Shown: positions 34,518-43,570, numbered from the stretch's first letter. The stretch: DNA of 64,000 nucleotides from Microlunatus sp. Gsoil 973 (GCF_009707365.1 NZ_CP046122.1:3596001-3660000); one strand, 5' to 3'. Translations and numbers: made by a program. Notes: generated by a model from the sequence alone, not told the origin.

Positions 34518-35184
34518 CCTGGGTCGGATCCTCGCTGCCGGCCGTCGGATCGAGCTCACCGGTGAAGAACCGCCGCACCATCTCCGCAGCGGTCAACGCC
34601 TGATCCGGGTCGTCGCCCGCGGCGATGGCGGCCTCACCCCAGCCGTCGCTGGACAACCGGACGAATTCCTTTCCGTCGCCGGAGAGCGACCAGGACTGGA
34701 ACTCCTCGGGATCGTTGCTCTCACCGGTCTCCAGGTGCAGCCCAAGACCGAGCAGGCTGAGATCCCAACCGACCCCGACCGCGCCCGGGCCGAACTGCTT
34801 CCAGTGCTCCTCGACCACCGCCTCGTGTCTGAGCTCGAGCGTGGTGCCCCCGTCGGCCTCGAACAACCGCACCTCAAGCCAGGACATGCCACCGCCGAAC
34901 TCCCAGGTCACCTCGACCAGATCCGGCTTCTCACACCGCTGGATGGTGCCGCCGGCATTACCCTCCAACTGGTAGCGCCCGCCGACCCTCAGCTCGCCGC
35001 TGATCGGCAGGAACCAGCGCGGCAAACGTTCGGCACTGGAGATCGCATCCCAGACGTCGTCGCGATCGGCACGGTACGTCCGCTCGGCGACGACGGTCCT
35101 GGTCGGCTTCCCGTCCCGCTCACCGCTGCACACCTCGCGCCGAACCAGTCCGGCATGGGTGCCGGGATCAATCTGCGTGGTCAT
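34507..35184 (-). CDS. SRPBCC (AHSA1/START-like) domain protein
   Basis: 225 aa starting at ATG 35184, preceded by ACGGAG; ATG 35199 lies inside the palindrome and is less likely. The fold signature includes ERTYRADRDDVWDAISSAERLPRWFLPISGELRVGG, distributed over residues 38-72, and VEVTWEFGGG. These proteins bind hydrophobic ligands; the role is undefined. Its partner ArsR gene follows and overlaps. In most genomes the ArsR gene comes first, so the order is reversed here. Confidence 0.88.
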   Translation of the reverse strand: MTTQIDPGTHAGLVRREVCSGERDGKPTRTVVAERTYRADRDDVWDAISSAERLPRWFLPISGELRVGGRYQLEGNAGGTIQRCEKPDLVEVTWEFGGGMSWLEVRLFEADGGTTLELRHEAVVEEHWKQFGPGAVGVGWDLSLLGLGLHLETGESNDPEEFQSWSLSGDGKEFVRLSSDGWGEAAIAAGDDPDQALTAAEMVRRFFTGELDPTAGSEDPTQGEH

Positions 35185-35198
35185 CAGGGCTCCGTTCA

Positions 35199-35216
35199 TA
35201 TAAGTACAGACTTATA
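35199..35216. promoter_or_regulatory. Operator palindrome TATAAGT-ACAG-ACTTATA with promoter
   Basis: Perfect 7-bp arms with a 4-bp spacer, strikingly A/T-rich for this genome, 14 bases upstream of the SRPBCC start. On the minus strand TTGCGC-N17-TAATAT lies over and just upstream of it, so bound ArsR would occlude RNA polymerase. Confidence 0.7.
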
Positions 35217-35246
35217 TTAGACGGTGGCCCCGACAAGCGCAAGCCA

Positions 35247-35283
35247 GAGCCCAGCGGCGGGCATCGGTCCCGCCGCTGGGCTC
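35247..35283 (-). terminator. Strong hairpin terminator after the amidase operon
   Basis: A perfect 15-bp GC-rich stem (GAGCCCAGCGGCGGG and its complement) with a 7-base loop, 25 bases beyond the acetamidase stop. It ends the importer/amidase operon before the SRPBCC promoter. No T-run, as is frequent in actinobacteria. Confidence 0.75.
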
Positions 35284-35308
35284 AGTCCCGGCCTCGAGCG
35301 AAGACGAT

Positions 35309-36238
35309 TCAGCCTTCGAGGACCGCACCCGCCGGGAGCAGTGCGTGGACGCCCCAGGTCTGGTTGGCGATCTGGGTGACGCGCATGCTGACGGTCGCGC
35401 TGGCCACCGCCAGTGCCTCGGCACGGCTGATTCCGTACGAGGCCGCCATCCAGTCCAGCATCGCGTCCAGCGCGACCGCGGTCGCCTCGTTCAGGTCTGC
35501 GTCGAAGCCGAAGGTGATCCGGCCCTCCGGAGCGGTCGCATACACGCTGGGCAGGGCCGGCTCGTCGATCAGGTCGATGGTCATCGTCGTCGTCATCCCG
35601 CACTCGATCGCGGTGCCGGACACCTCGCCGTCGCCCTGTGCCGCGTGACCGTCGCCGACCGACAACAGGGCGCCGTCGACGGCGACCGGGATGTAGAGGG
35701 TCGCGCCGGCGACGAGATCACGGCAGTCGATGTTGCCGGCGCCGATCGGACGGGGTGGCACGGTCGAGTGGTGGCCGGGCTCAGGCGGCGCGACGGCAAC
35801 GACCCCGAGGAACGGCGCGATGGCGGTGGCCAGCCCGAGTTGATTGCTCGCGATCCGCTTGTCGAGGTCGATCTCCCAGATCAGCCGGGCACCGTCGTCC
35901 GGCTTCATCCCGAGCCGGTTGTTGAGCGGGGTCTCGCGCAGGCCGGCGGCCGTGAACCCCCAGTCGTCGGGGACAAGGTCGTCGAAGTGCACGGCCAGAC
36001 TCTGGCCGGGCTTCGCACCGTCGACCGCGATGGGGCCGACGAGGCAGTGACCGCGTTGTTCGGCGAAGAACCGCGGCGGCAATTGGCCGTCGGCGCCGGG
36101 GCGGCCGACGTGACCGCCGGAGTCAAGGGTGTGCACGACGACCGTGTCACCCGGGGCGATGGTCAGCACCGGATCAAGGTCACGGGAGAAGTAGTTGACC
36201 GCCGTGTTCTTCGCGGTGTCCAGGTGGTGGGTTGCCAT
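35309..36238 (-). CDS. Acetamidase/formamidase family protein
   Basis: 309-aa FmdA/AmdA family hydrolase releasing ammonia from short amides. The N-terminal half has VNYFSRDLDPVLTIAPGDTVVVHTLD; the central part has VGPIAVDGAKPGQSLAVHF and VPPRPIGAGNIDCRDLVAGATLYIPV; the metal-site region GDGHAAQGDGEVSGTAIE is well conserved (about 195-212). Length is normal. It is the last gene of the operon with the peptide-type importer, 40 bp after the DppB-like gene. The importer probably supplies an amide or a compound from which an amide is released; this is inference. Confidence 0.9.
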   Translation of the reverse strand: MATHHLDTAKNTAVNYFSRDLDPVLTIAPGDTVVVHTLDSGGHVGRPGADGQLPPRFFAEQRGHCLVGPIAVDGAKPGQSLAVHFDDLVPDDWGFTAAGLRETPLNNRLGMKPDDGARLIWEIDLDKRIASNQLGLATAIAPFLGVVAVAPPEPGHHSTVPPRPIGAGNIDCRDLVAGATLYIPVAVDGALLSVGDGHAAQGDGEVSGTAIECGMTTTMTIDLIDEPALPSVYATAPEGRITFGFDADLNEATAVALDAMLDWMAASYGISRAEALAVASATVSMRVTQIANQTWGVHALLPAGAVLEG

Positions 36239-36278
36239 CGGGTGATGTTCTCCGTTCGATGTGGTGCAGGGGATTGTG

Positions 36279-37238
36279 TCAGGCGAGGCGGATGCGAGGG
36301 TCCAGAAGGCCGTAGAGGATGTCGACCACGACGTTGGCGACGACGACGAACGTACCGCCGAGCAGGACGACGCCGATGATCACCGGCCGGTCCTGTGCGG
36401 TGACCGCGGTCACGGCGAGGGCGCCGACACCCTGCAGGTTGAACACCTGTTCGGTGATGATCGCGCCGCCCAACAGCATGGCGACGTCGGAGCCCAGCTG
36501 GGTGATGATCGCGGTCAGTGTGGAGCGGAGCCCGTGCTTGTAGACGACTCGGCGCTCGGAGATGCCCTTGGCCCGCGCGGTGCGGATGTAGTCCTCGCCC
36601 AGCACCTCGATCAGCTGGCCGCGGGTGAGCCGTGCGTAGATGGCGGCGTTGACCAGGGCGAGAGTCACCCACGGCAGAACCAGATGCCACGCCCAAGGCC
36701 CGAATCCCTCCGACAGCGGCACGTAACCGCCCGGCGGGAACAGCGTGAGTCCGGCCTGCCGCGGGAGGAAGTACAGCGCGAACAGCATCAGCATGCCGAG
36801 AACGAAACTGGGAAAGCTGAGCCCAACAAGGGTGAATCCCTGTCCGACCCGGTCCCGAACGGTTCCTGGGAACTTGGCCGACGAGACACCGATCGGGATG
36901 CCGATCACCAACCAGACGACGACCCCGCCGACGACCAGTGATGCGGTGGCCGGGAGCCGTTCCACGATCAGAGTGAGAACCGACTCCTGGCTGTGGTAGG
37001 AGAATCCCAGATCACCCTGCACAGCGTGGCCGACGAACGTGGCGTACTGCACAGAGATCGGCTGATCCAAACCGAGCTGAATCCTGATCTGCGCCAGGAG
37101 TTCGCCGGTCGCCTGATCACCGCCCAGCGCTCGCGCCGGATCGCCCGGCGCGATGAAGAACAAGCCGAAGACGAACATGCTGAGGGCGATCAGCACGATG
37201 GCGCCGAAGATCACTCGGCTGCCGACCAGCCTGATCAT
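36279..37238 (-). CDS. Peptide/nickel-type ABC transporter permease (DppB-like)
   Basis: 319 aa, ATG 37238 in an ATGA overlap with the DppC-like stop and preceded by GGCAGGAA. Six helices. Typical segments: FFIAPGDPARALGGDQAT near the N-terminus, GDLGFSYHSQESV, and the EAA-like loop VLGEDYIRTARAKGISERRVVYKHGLR (about 225-251). It pairs with the next permease to import small peptides or similar compounds. Confidence 0.94.
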   Translation of the reverse strand: MIRLVGSRVIFGAIVLIALSMFVFGLFFIAPGDPARALGGDQATGELLAQIRIQLGLDQPISVQYATFVGHAVQGDLGFSYHSQESVLTLIVERLPATASLVVGGVVVWLVIGIPIGVSSAKFPGTVRDRVGQGFTLVGLSFPSFVLGMLMLFALYFLPRQAGLTLFPPGGYVPLSEGFGPWAWHLVLPWVTLALVNAAIYARLTRGQLIEVLGEDYIRTARAKGISERRVVYKHGLRSTLTAIITQLGSDVAMLLGGAIITEQVFNLQGVGALAVTAVTAQDRPVIIGVVLLGGTFVVVANVVVDILYGLLDPRIRLA

Positions 37239-38230
37239 TTCCTGCCTCCCCTGCTCTGTCGGCTCTTTCGCTGCTTGGTCAGCCAGACGAACCCGACTCG
37301 CCGCGCCTTGGGATCCAGTGCGTCGCGCAGGCCGTCGCCGAGGATGTTGAACGCCAGCGTGGTGAGGAGCAGGATTCCGCCGGGGAAGAGCACCATCCAC
37401 CACGCCACCAGGTAGAGGGAGCCGTTCAACGCATCGGACAACATGCCGCCCCAGCTCGCCGCAGGCGGGACGATGCCCAGACCGAGGAACGACAACGTCG
37501 CCTCGAAGACGATCGAGGACGGGATCATCATCGTCGTGTAGACGACGATCGGCACGGTGAGGTTGGGCAACACATCCCGGACGATGATCGAGATCGGACC
37601 CGATCCGAGCGACCTCGCGGCCTCGACGAACTCACGCTGTCTCAACGACAACACCTGGCTGCGAACGATCCGACCGATGTGGGTCCAGCTGAAGAAGATG
37701 ATCACGCAGATGCTCAACGGCAGGCTCGGCCCGCGGACCGAGACCAGCGCCAGCGCACAGAGCAGGAACGGCACGCTCATCACCAGATCGATCACCCGGC
37801 TGAGGAGCAGATCGGCCCAGCCGCCGAAGTAGCCGGCGATCGTGCCGATCATGACCCCGATCGTCGCCGCCGCGAGTGAGGCGACCACACCGACCAGCAG
37901 TGATACCCGTGCACCGTAGGAAAGCCGAACCAGCACGTCCCGTCCCAGGGAGTCCGTACCGAGCAGGAACGTTCCGCCCGGGCCTTTCGGGATCCCGGCT
38001 TCGGTCAACCCGGTGTCGCGGAACTGTTGGGCCATGCCATGACCAGTGATCGTTGCGATCAAGGGCGCCGCGATCGCGAGGAGGACAAGAACGATGATGA
38101 AGCCGAACGCGGCCAGTGCCGCCTTGTCCCGGAGCAAGCGCCGCGCCGTGAGTTCCACGGATCCGCGTTGGGTGACCGTTCGGGTGGACCGCCCGGCCCC
38201 GGCTGTCTGTGTCGCGGTGACTTCGGCCAT
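37235..38230 (-). CDS. Peptide/nickel-type ABC transporter permease (DppC-like)
   Basis: 331 aa. N-terminal OppC_N segment with the first helix (AAFGFIIVLVLLAIAAPLIA), then GTDSLGRDVLVRLSYGARVSL, typical of DppC. The transmembrane domain has EAA motif EFVEAARSLGSGPISIIVRDVLPNL (about 213-237) and ends in LRDALDPKARR. The start touches the ATPase stop (ATGA-like overlap at 38230). Normal length for the family. Confidence 0.94.
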   Translation of the reverse strand: MAEVTATQTAGAGRSTRTVTQRGSVELTARRLLRDKAALAAFGFIIVLVLLAIAAPLIATITGHGMAQQFRDTGLTEAGIPKGPGGTFLLGTDSLGRDVLVRLSYGARVSLLVGVVASLAAATIGVMIGTIAGYFGGWADLLLSRVIDLVMSVPFLLCALALVSVRGPSLPLSICVIIFFSWTHIGRIVRSQVLSLRQREFVEAARSLGSGPISIIVRDVLPNLTVPIVVYTTMMIPSSIVFEATLSFLGLGIVPPAASWGGMLSDALNGSLYLVAWWMVLFPGGILLLTTLAFNILGDGLRDALDPKARRVGFVWLTKQRKSRQSRGGRK

Positions 38231-40110
38231 CAGGCCACCTCCCGTTCACGATCGACCGACATCACCGAGTCGACCAGGATGCGGCGGCGATCCGATATCG
38301 GGTGCGGCCGAGACATCGACGCGTTCAGCAACGCGCGCGTGAACTCGTGTTGCGGCGCCCGGTACAGCGTTTCGGAATGGGCGAGCTCGATGATCTTGCC
38401 GTCGTCCATCACCGCGATCCGGTCGCAGATGTGCCGGACGACCGACAGATCATGGGAGATGAACAGATAGGTCAGCCCGAACTCGCGTTGCAAGGACTTG
38501 AGCAGATTGAGGATCTGTGCCTGGATCGAGACATCGAGCGCCGAGACCGGCTCGTCGCAGATGATCAATGCCGGCCGCAGCGCCAGCGCTCGGGCGATAC
38601 CGATCCGTTGACGCTGGCCACCGGAGAACTCCGACGGAAACCGGTTGTAGTGCTCGGGATTCAGTCCGACCAGCTCCATCAGATCCTTCACCCGGGCCTT
38701 GCGCTGCCGACCCGGTAGTCTCTCGTGGATCCGAAGCGGGTCGTCGATGATCGAACCGACCCTCCGACGCGGGTTGAGCGATCCGAACGGATCCTGGAAG
38801 ACCAACTGGACCTCCCGACGCATCCGCCGCCAACCAGCCCGGTTGATCGCTCCCAGATCCGCACCGGCCAACGTCACCACACCGGCACTCGCCGGCACCA
38901 GACCCGCTATCACTCGAGCCAGCGTGGTCTTGCCGCAGCCACTCTCACCGACGAGGCCGAGCGTCTCACCGCGCCGCACCTCCAGGTCGACCCCCTTGAG
39001 TACGTCGACCTGCTGGCGACGACCCAGCGGGCCGCTCCGATAGCTCAGATGGACTCCGGCGACCGTGGCCGCCGCACCACCCTTCGACCCGACGTCGCCG
39101 GCGATCTGCCGAGCGGCGATCTTGGCCGGCGCGTGCGTTTCCCGTGACGACGCGCTCTCCTCCAGCCAACAGGCCGACTTCCCGCCGTCGTCGAAGACAC
39201 GCGTCGGCGGACGCTGCTCCCGGCAGATGTCGACAGCCACCGCGCAGCGATCGAGGAACGGGCACAGCGTCGCGGGTTGCAGCAGGCTCGGCGGCCGGCC
39301 CGGGATCGGGACCAGATCCTCGCCGGGTGTGTAGTTGGCGGGCGAGGAACGCAGCAGGCCCGAGGTGTACGGATGAACCGGTCGGCCGAAGATCTCGGCC
39401 CGCGATCCGATCTCCATCCGGCTGCCTGCGTACATCACCATCACGTCGTCCGCGATCGTCGACAGCAGGCCGAGATCGTGGGTGACCATCACGATGGTCG
39501 AGCCGAACTCCTGCCGGATCTCCTGCAACAGTTCGATGATCTGGGCCTGGACGGTCACATCCAGCGCCGTCGTCGGTTCGTCGGCGATGATCAACGGCGG
39601 ATTCAGGGCCAGCGCCATCGCGATCATGACGCGTTGCCTCATGCCGCCCGAGAACTGGTGTGGATAGCTCGAGAACCGTTGTGCCGCCTGGGAGATTCCG
39701 ACCTTGCTCAACAGTTCGACCGCTCGTGCCTTGGCCGCTGCCCCGCTGACCCGTTCGTGGGCGTGGATCAACTCGGTGATCTGCGATCCGATCGTGTAGT
39801 ACGGGTGCAGCGAGCTGAGCGGGTCCTGGAAGATCATCCCGATCCGGCGACCACGTATCGACTGCATACCTCGCGCAGGCAGGTCGAGCAGGTCGACGCC
39901 GTCGAATCGTGCCCGACCCGTGATCTCTGCAAAAGGCATCAGTCCGGTGATCGCCTGGGTGAGCACGCTCTTCCCGGAGCCGGACTCGCCGACGATGCCG
40001 AAGATGCTGCCACCCCGGACCGTGAACGAGACGTCCTGCACTGCGTGCACGATCCCGTCCTCGGTCGGTATCCGGACCGTGAGGCCCTCGACCTCGAGCA
40101 GTGCACTCAT
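38230..40110 (-). CDS. Fused peptide-type ABC transporter ATPase (DppD-DppF in one chain)
   Basis: 626 aa containing two complete ATPase domains. Domain 1: Walker A GESGSGKS near residue 40, signature FSGGMRQR, Walker B LIIADEPTTALD, then the oligopeptide extension with cysteines (CPFLDRCAVAVDIC). Domain 2 from about residue 350: Walker A GESGCGKT, signature FSGGQRQR, Walker B LIICDEPVSALD. Separate DppD and DppF genes are the usual form; fusions occur in actinobacteria. ATG 40110 overlaps the binding-protein stop. It powers the two permeases downstream. Confidence 0.95.
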   Translation of the reverse strand: MSALLEVEGLTVRIPTEDGIVHAVQDVSFTVRGGSIFGIVGESGSGKSVLTQAITGLMPFAEITGRARFDGVDLLDLPARGMQSIRGRRIGMIFQDPLSSLHPYYTIGSQITELIHAHERVSGAAAKARAVELLSKVGISQAAQRFSSYPHQFSGGMRQRVMIAMALALNPPLIIADEPTTALDVTVQAQIIELLQEIRQEFGSTIVMVTHDLGLLSTIADDVMVMYAGSRMEIGSRAEIFGRPVHPYTSGLLRSSPANYTPGEDLVPIPGRPPSLLQPATLCPFLDRCAVAVDICREQRPPTRVFDDGGKSACWLEESASSRETHAPAKIAARQIAGDVGSKGGAAATVAGVHLSYRSGPLGRRQQVDVLKGVDLEVRRGETLGLVGESGCGKTTLARVIAGLVPASAGVVTLAGADLGAINRAGWRRMRREVQLVFQDPFGSLNPRRRVGSIIDDPLRIHERLPGRQRKARVKDLMELVGLNPEHYNRFPSEFSGGQRQRIGIARALALRPALIICDEPVSALDVSIQAQILNLLKSLQREFGLTYLFISHDLSVVRHICDRIAVMDDGKIIELAHSETLYRAPQHEFTRALLNASMSRPHPISDRRRILVDSVMSVDREREVA

Positions 40111-41876
40111 GACTTCAGCCAGACGTTGGTCCAGTCGGCCTGTGAGCCGATCGGATAGATCTGGTAGTTCTGCACCCGCTCGGAGTAGTAGAGCACCGAC
40201 TTTCGCGCGTACGTCGGAATGATCGGCGGGTCGGCCATCACCTTCTCGTCGACCTGTTCCCACAGCTTGCCGCTCTCTGCGGCATCGGTGGTCGCCAGCG
40301 CCTTTTCGGCCAGCCTGTCGGCCGCCGGGTTGTCGTAGTTGGCGAGATTGTAGGTCTGGGGTGTGCCCTGGTAGGTGTACAGCGTGCCGAAGACGGCACG
40401 GGCCGCGCCGCCAACCCAGTCTGCCTGCCACCCAAGCATGCCGAGGTCCCAGTCGCCGGCAGCGGCTCGCTTCTTGTCGGTGATGATGTTGATCAGATCG
40501 ACGGGGTTCTCCGGGATGAGCTTCACGGTGACGCCCGCTTTGGCGAAGGAAGCCTGCAGGATCTGCACCAGCGACGGGTTCGGCTCGGCGGTGCTGTACG
40601 GCAGCTTCAGGGTCAGGCCGTTCGGGTAGCCGGCCTCCGCCAACAGCTGCTTGGCCTTGGCAGGATCACCGGCATCGTTCGGTGACGGGTAGGGCGAGAA
40701 GTCGTGATAGCCGTTGATGCCCGGGCCGAGAATCCCGTGCTGTGGGGACGCGGCGACCGTTCCGCCGAGTTGCTGCACCAGGGATTTCTTGTCGACCGCG
40801 TACTCGAGGGCCTGGCGGACCTTCACCTTCTTCAGGGCACCACCGTTGTTGTCGGACAGTTGGTTGAACCAGATGAATGACGTCGCCCCGGTGTCGAAGG
40901 TGACCAGATGATCATCTTTGGCGGCGCTGAGCTGCTGCAGGGTCGCCGCCGGCATGCTGATGTCGTAGGTCAGATCGGCGTCGCCGGACTGCAGTTGTTG
41001 CATGGCGGCCTGCGGTGTGACGCCTTGGGTGATGTGGATCTTGTCGACGTACGCCGCCCGGAGTGGGTCGGTACTGGCCTTCCAGGCCTTGTTCCGGACC
41101 AGGGTCAGCTCCTGGTTGGGCGAATAGGAGCCGACCGTGTACGGGCCGCTGGCGACGAAGTTCCGCTTGTAGTCGACGGAGTCGGGCAGGTACGCCAACG
41201 CCTCGACCGGCTGAGGGGCGGTCGCCGGAAGGGTCATCATGTAGTTGAAGTCTCCGGCCGGTTTCACCAGGTGCACGACGACGGTCTTCGGATCGGAGGT
41301 GTCGATGCCGGAGATGGCGTTGCTGCCAAAGAATTTCTTGATCGCCGGGGCTGTCGGATCGATCTTGGCGAACTTGGCACAGAAGCCGGCCATACCCTTG
41401 ATCAGATCCAGCACGTAGCCCAGCCGGGGTGAGGCCATGTACGGGTTGCACATCAGGCCAACGCCGCGCGCGAAGTCGGCCGAGGTGATCTGGCGCGGGC
41501 CACCCGGCGCGTCCCAGGCCACCCCCTCCCTGATCTTGTAGATATACGTGCGACCGCTGTCGGTCGGTGTCGGCACCTGGGTGGCAAGATCAGGTTGCAG
41601 CTTGTTCCTGCTGGCTATGTCCATCGCGGACTTATAGCCGAGCAGTGAGCGGGTGATCGCGTGTTGCACATTGTTTCCTGCGATCGAGCCGCCCTGGGTT
41701 GGATCGATGTGATCGACATCGGCGGTGGCGAGGATCTGCAGGCTTCCGCCTCGGGTCGGTGTGCCCGAATTGGTCGACGCGGACGCCGAACCCTTTTCGG
41801 AGCACCCGGTCAAGGCAAGTGTGGCCGCCAAGAGCCCGGCGGAGGCAGCCACCCAGATCGGACGAGCAGAGGTCAT
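40107..41876 (-). CDS. ABC transporter substrate-binding lipoprotein, family 5 (DppA/OppA-like)
   Basis: 589 aa. ATG 41876 follows AGGGGAG; the open frame upstream is not needed. The signal peptide ends in lipobox LALTGC (Cys at about 26). The family 5 signature is TRGGSLQILATADVDHIDP near residue 45, with CNPYMASPRLGYVLDLIKG and the typical LVRNKAWKASTDPLRAAYVD. Family members bind peptides, nickel chelates, glycosides or opines. The linked acetamidase hints at an amide-bearing ligand. First gene of a five-gene operon with a palindrome upstream. Confidence 0.93.
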   Translation of the reverse strand: MTSARPIWVAASAGLLAATLALTGCSEKGSASASTNSGTPTRGGSLQILATADVDHIDPTQGGSIAGNNVQHAITRSLLGYKSAMDIASRNKLQPDLATQVPTPTDSGRTYIYKIREGVAWDAPGGPRQITSADFARGVGLMCNPYMASPRLGYVLDLIKGMAGFCAKFAKIDPTAPAIKKFFGSNAISGIDTSDPKTVVVHLVKPAGDFNYMMTLPATAPQPVEALAYLPDSVDYKRNFVASGPYTVGSYSPNQELTLVRNKAWKASTDPLRAAYVDKIHITQGVTPQAAMQQLQSGDADLTYDISMPAATLQQLSAAKDDHLVTFDTGATSFIWFNQLSDNNGGALKKVKVRQALEYAVDKKSLVQQLGGTVAASPQHGILGPGINGYHDFSPYPSPNDAGDPAKAKQLLAEAGYPNGLTLKLPYSTAEPNPSLVQILQASFAKAGVTVKLIPENPVDLINIITDKKRAAAGDWDLGMLGWQADWVGGAARAVFGTLYTYQGTPQTYNLANYDNPAADRLAEKALATTDAAESGKLWEQVDEKVMADPPIIPTYARKSVLYYSERVQNYQIYPIGSQADWTNVWLKS

Positions 41877-41968
41877 GATGATCTCCCCTGGCTGAAGCTG
41901 GCGCGGCAGCGTCGACGCGACGTTCGTGGACATGAATGGCGCTTCGAGGGCGCGCCCATGAAAGTCTT

Positions 41969-41990
41969 GTTCGTTACACGTGCAACGAAC
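41969..41990. promoter_or_regulatory. 22-bp near-perfect palindrome upstream of the importer operon
   Basis: The arms GTTCGTT and AACGAAC flank CACGTG; 20 of 22 positions are symmetric. It lies 93 bases upstream of the binding-protein start. It looks like the operator of a LacI- or GntR-class dimer. Which regulator uses it is not evident. Confidence 0.6.
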
Positions 41991-42044
41991 TGATAGCCAG
42001 AGGTTATAGGCGTTTCAGTGGCGCCGGCACTCCTGTGATGAGGG

Positions 42045-42060
42045 TTTAACACGCGTTAAA
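42045..42060. promoter_or_regulatory. Palindrome TTTAACACGCGTTAAA between two operons
   Basis: A 16-bp inverted repeat (14 of 16 symmetric), 30 bases downstream of the enoyl-CoA hydratase stop and enclosed by GTTTCAG (42012-42018) and CTGAAAC (42065-42071). It may be a second operator for the importer operon or part of a terminator. Confidence 0.45.
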
Positions 42061-42089
42061 GCGGCTGAAACAACCTCGCTCGGGCGCCG

Positions 42090-42866
42090 TCAGTCGTCGC
42101 CGAAGCGGGCAGGTCGCTTCGCGAGGAAGGCGTCGACGCCTTCGCGGAAGTCAGCACTGCCGTACACGCGTCGGTACACGTCGTCCACATCAAGATCGCC
42201 GACGGCGCTGTCGATCCGCCGTTCGAGTTCCTTGAACGACCACAGGGATTCCGCGGAGCAGCCGCGGATCCCATCCAAGGTGGATTCCAGCGTTGTCCGG
42301 AGGTTCTCCGACGGCACGACGTCGGTGACGAAGCCCGCCTGCCGGGCGGTCTCGGCGTCGATCAGTGTTGCCGTGAGGAGCATGCGGGCCGCGACCCGGC
42401 GACCGAGCAGTGCGTACATCCGGTGCAGTGAGGTCACCGACAGGGTGTTGCCCAGGGTGCGGGCGATCGGCGAGCCGAAGCGGGCATCGGGTGTGCAGTA
42501 GACGATGTCACTGAGGGCGGCGAGCACCAGTCCACCGCCTACGCAAACGCCCTCGACGAGCGCGATCACCGGGATGCGCAGATCCAGCAGCGCCGACTGG
42601 ACCCGGGCCATGTAGTGCTCGTACTCCACGCCGAGTCGGCCGTCGGTGACCCGGATGGAGAGTTCGTTGATGTCGGTGCCGCCGGCGAAGTGGCCGTCGG
42701 CACCCCGTAGGACGAGCGCCCGCAGCCCCGGTTCCTCACCCGCCCGACGGAACGCGTCCTCCAGGGAGGCGTACATGTCGAAGGACAGCGCGTTCCGTCG
42801 GCGGGGGTTGGAGACGGTCAGCGTCCAGGTGTCGCCGGCCAGGTCTTCCAGGATCTGACCGCTCAT
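42090..42866 (-). CDS. Enoyl-CoA hydratase/isomerase family protein
   Basis: 258-aa crotonase fold. N-terminus WTLTVSNPRRRNALSFDMY. The oxyanion-hole loop HFAGGTDINEL (about residue 60) and the second loop EGVCVGGGLVLAALSDIVYC (about 105) are present. A glutamate at the usual hydratase position 144 cannot be assigned safely (segment FGSPIARTLGNTLSV), so it may be a hydratase, hydrolase or isomerase. It is the last gene of the nine-gene run under GntR control and overlaps the preceding RraA-like gene by four bases, which ties CoA-thioester chemistry to that pathway. Confidence 0.9.
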   Translation of the reverse strand: MSGQILEDLAGDTWTLTVSNPRRRNALSFDMYASLEDAFRRAGEEPGLRALVLRGADGHFAGGTDINELSIRVTDGRLGVEYEHYMARVQSALLDLRIPVIALVEGVCVGGGLVLAALSDIVYCTPDARFGSPIARTLGNTLSVTSLHRMYALLGRRVAARMLLTATLIDAETARQAGFVTDVVPSENLRTTLESTLDGIRGCSAESLWSFKELERRIDSAVGDLDVDDVYRRVYGSADFREGVDAFLAKRPARFGDD

Positions 42867-43552
42867 CGGACGGTGTCGTCGAGTTCCCAGCCCAGTTCGG
42901 CGTACATCTTGCGGCGCATCTCCTTGTCGTGTTCCTGCTCCTGGCGGGCGTACTTGGCGACCTCCTCGGCGTGCTCCTGCGGCACCACGATCACCCCGTC
43001 GCCGTCGCCGACGACGATGTCGCCCGGGTTGACCAGGACGTTGACCAGGGTGACCGGGATGTTGTGGCTCTCGTACTCCAGCCGGCCCTGGGTCATGGTC
43101 TGGTTGATGTACTGGGCGAAGACCGGGAAGCCCTGCAGGCGCACCTCGTCGGTGTCCCGGCAGCCGCCGCTGGTCACGACACCGTTGGCCTTCCTGGTCA
43201 GGAACTTCAGGGTGTTGTTGGAGCCGAGCTCACCGACACCAAGGTCGGGACTCTCGAAGACCAGCACGTCACCGGGGTTGATGTCCTCGGTGAACGGCTC
43301 GATGTGCATCGACCCGTACCAGTATTCCCTGGCCCACTTGGTGTAGTCGTCGGGAGTCATCGTCTCCGGCTGGACCCAGGACGCGCGGCCGCGGACCGTG
43401 AGCGCCGGCCCGAACATGCTGGTGCCGGGCACGACGGGACGCACCGACCGGGAGACCGTGCCCTTGCTGAACAGGCCGATCCAGTCCATGCCGTCGCGGA
43501 CGTCGGCGACCCGCAGGCCACCGTACAGCTTCTCGATGTCAGCGAAGTCCAT
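42863..43552 (-). CDS. RraA-like aldolase/decarboxylase family protein 1
   Basis: 229 aa, RraA/HMG-aldolase fold (COG0684). Landmarks: LRVADVRDGMDWIG (metal-site region), GDVLVFESPD, the active-site segment GVVTSGGCRDTDEVRL with Arg-Asp, and GDIVVGDGDGVIVVPQEHAEEVA. It keeps the G-x-R-D pattern of 4-hydroxy-4-methyl-2-oxoglutarate aldolase and oxaloacetate decarboxylases, so enzymatic activity is likely and the RNase-inhibitor role of RraA unlikely. An unusual aromatic insertion, DYTKWAREYWYGSM, precedes the active site. It stands next to a second, diverged family member. Confidence 0.85.
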   Translation of the reverse strand: MDFADIEKLYGGLRVADVRDGMDWIGLFSKGTVSRSVRPVVPGTSMFGPALTVRGRASWVQPETMTPDDYTKWAREYWYGSMHIEPFTEDINPGDVLVFESPDLGVGELGSNNTLKFLTRKANGVVTSGGCRDTDEVRLQGFPVFAQYINQTMTQGRLEYESHNIPVTLVNVLVNPGDIVVGDGDGVIVVPQEHAEEVAKYARQEQEHDKEMRRKMYAELGWELDDTVR

Positions 43553-43570
43553 GATCAGCTCACCTCGACC

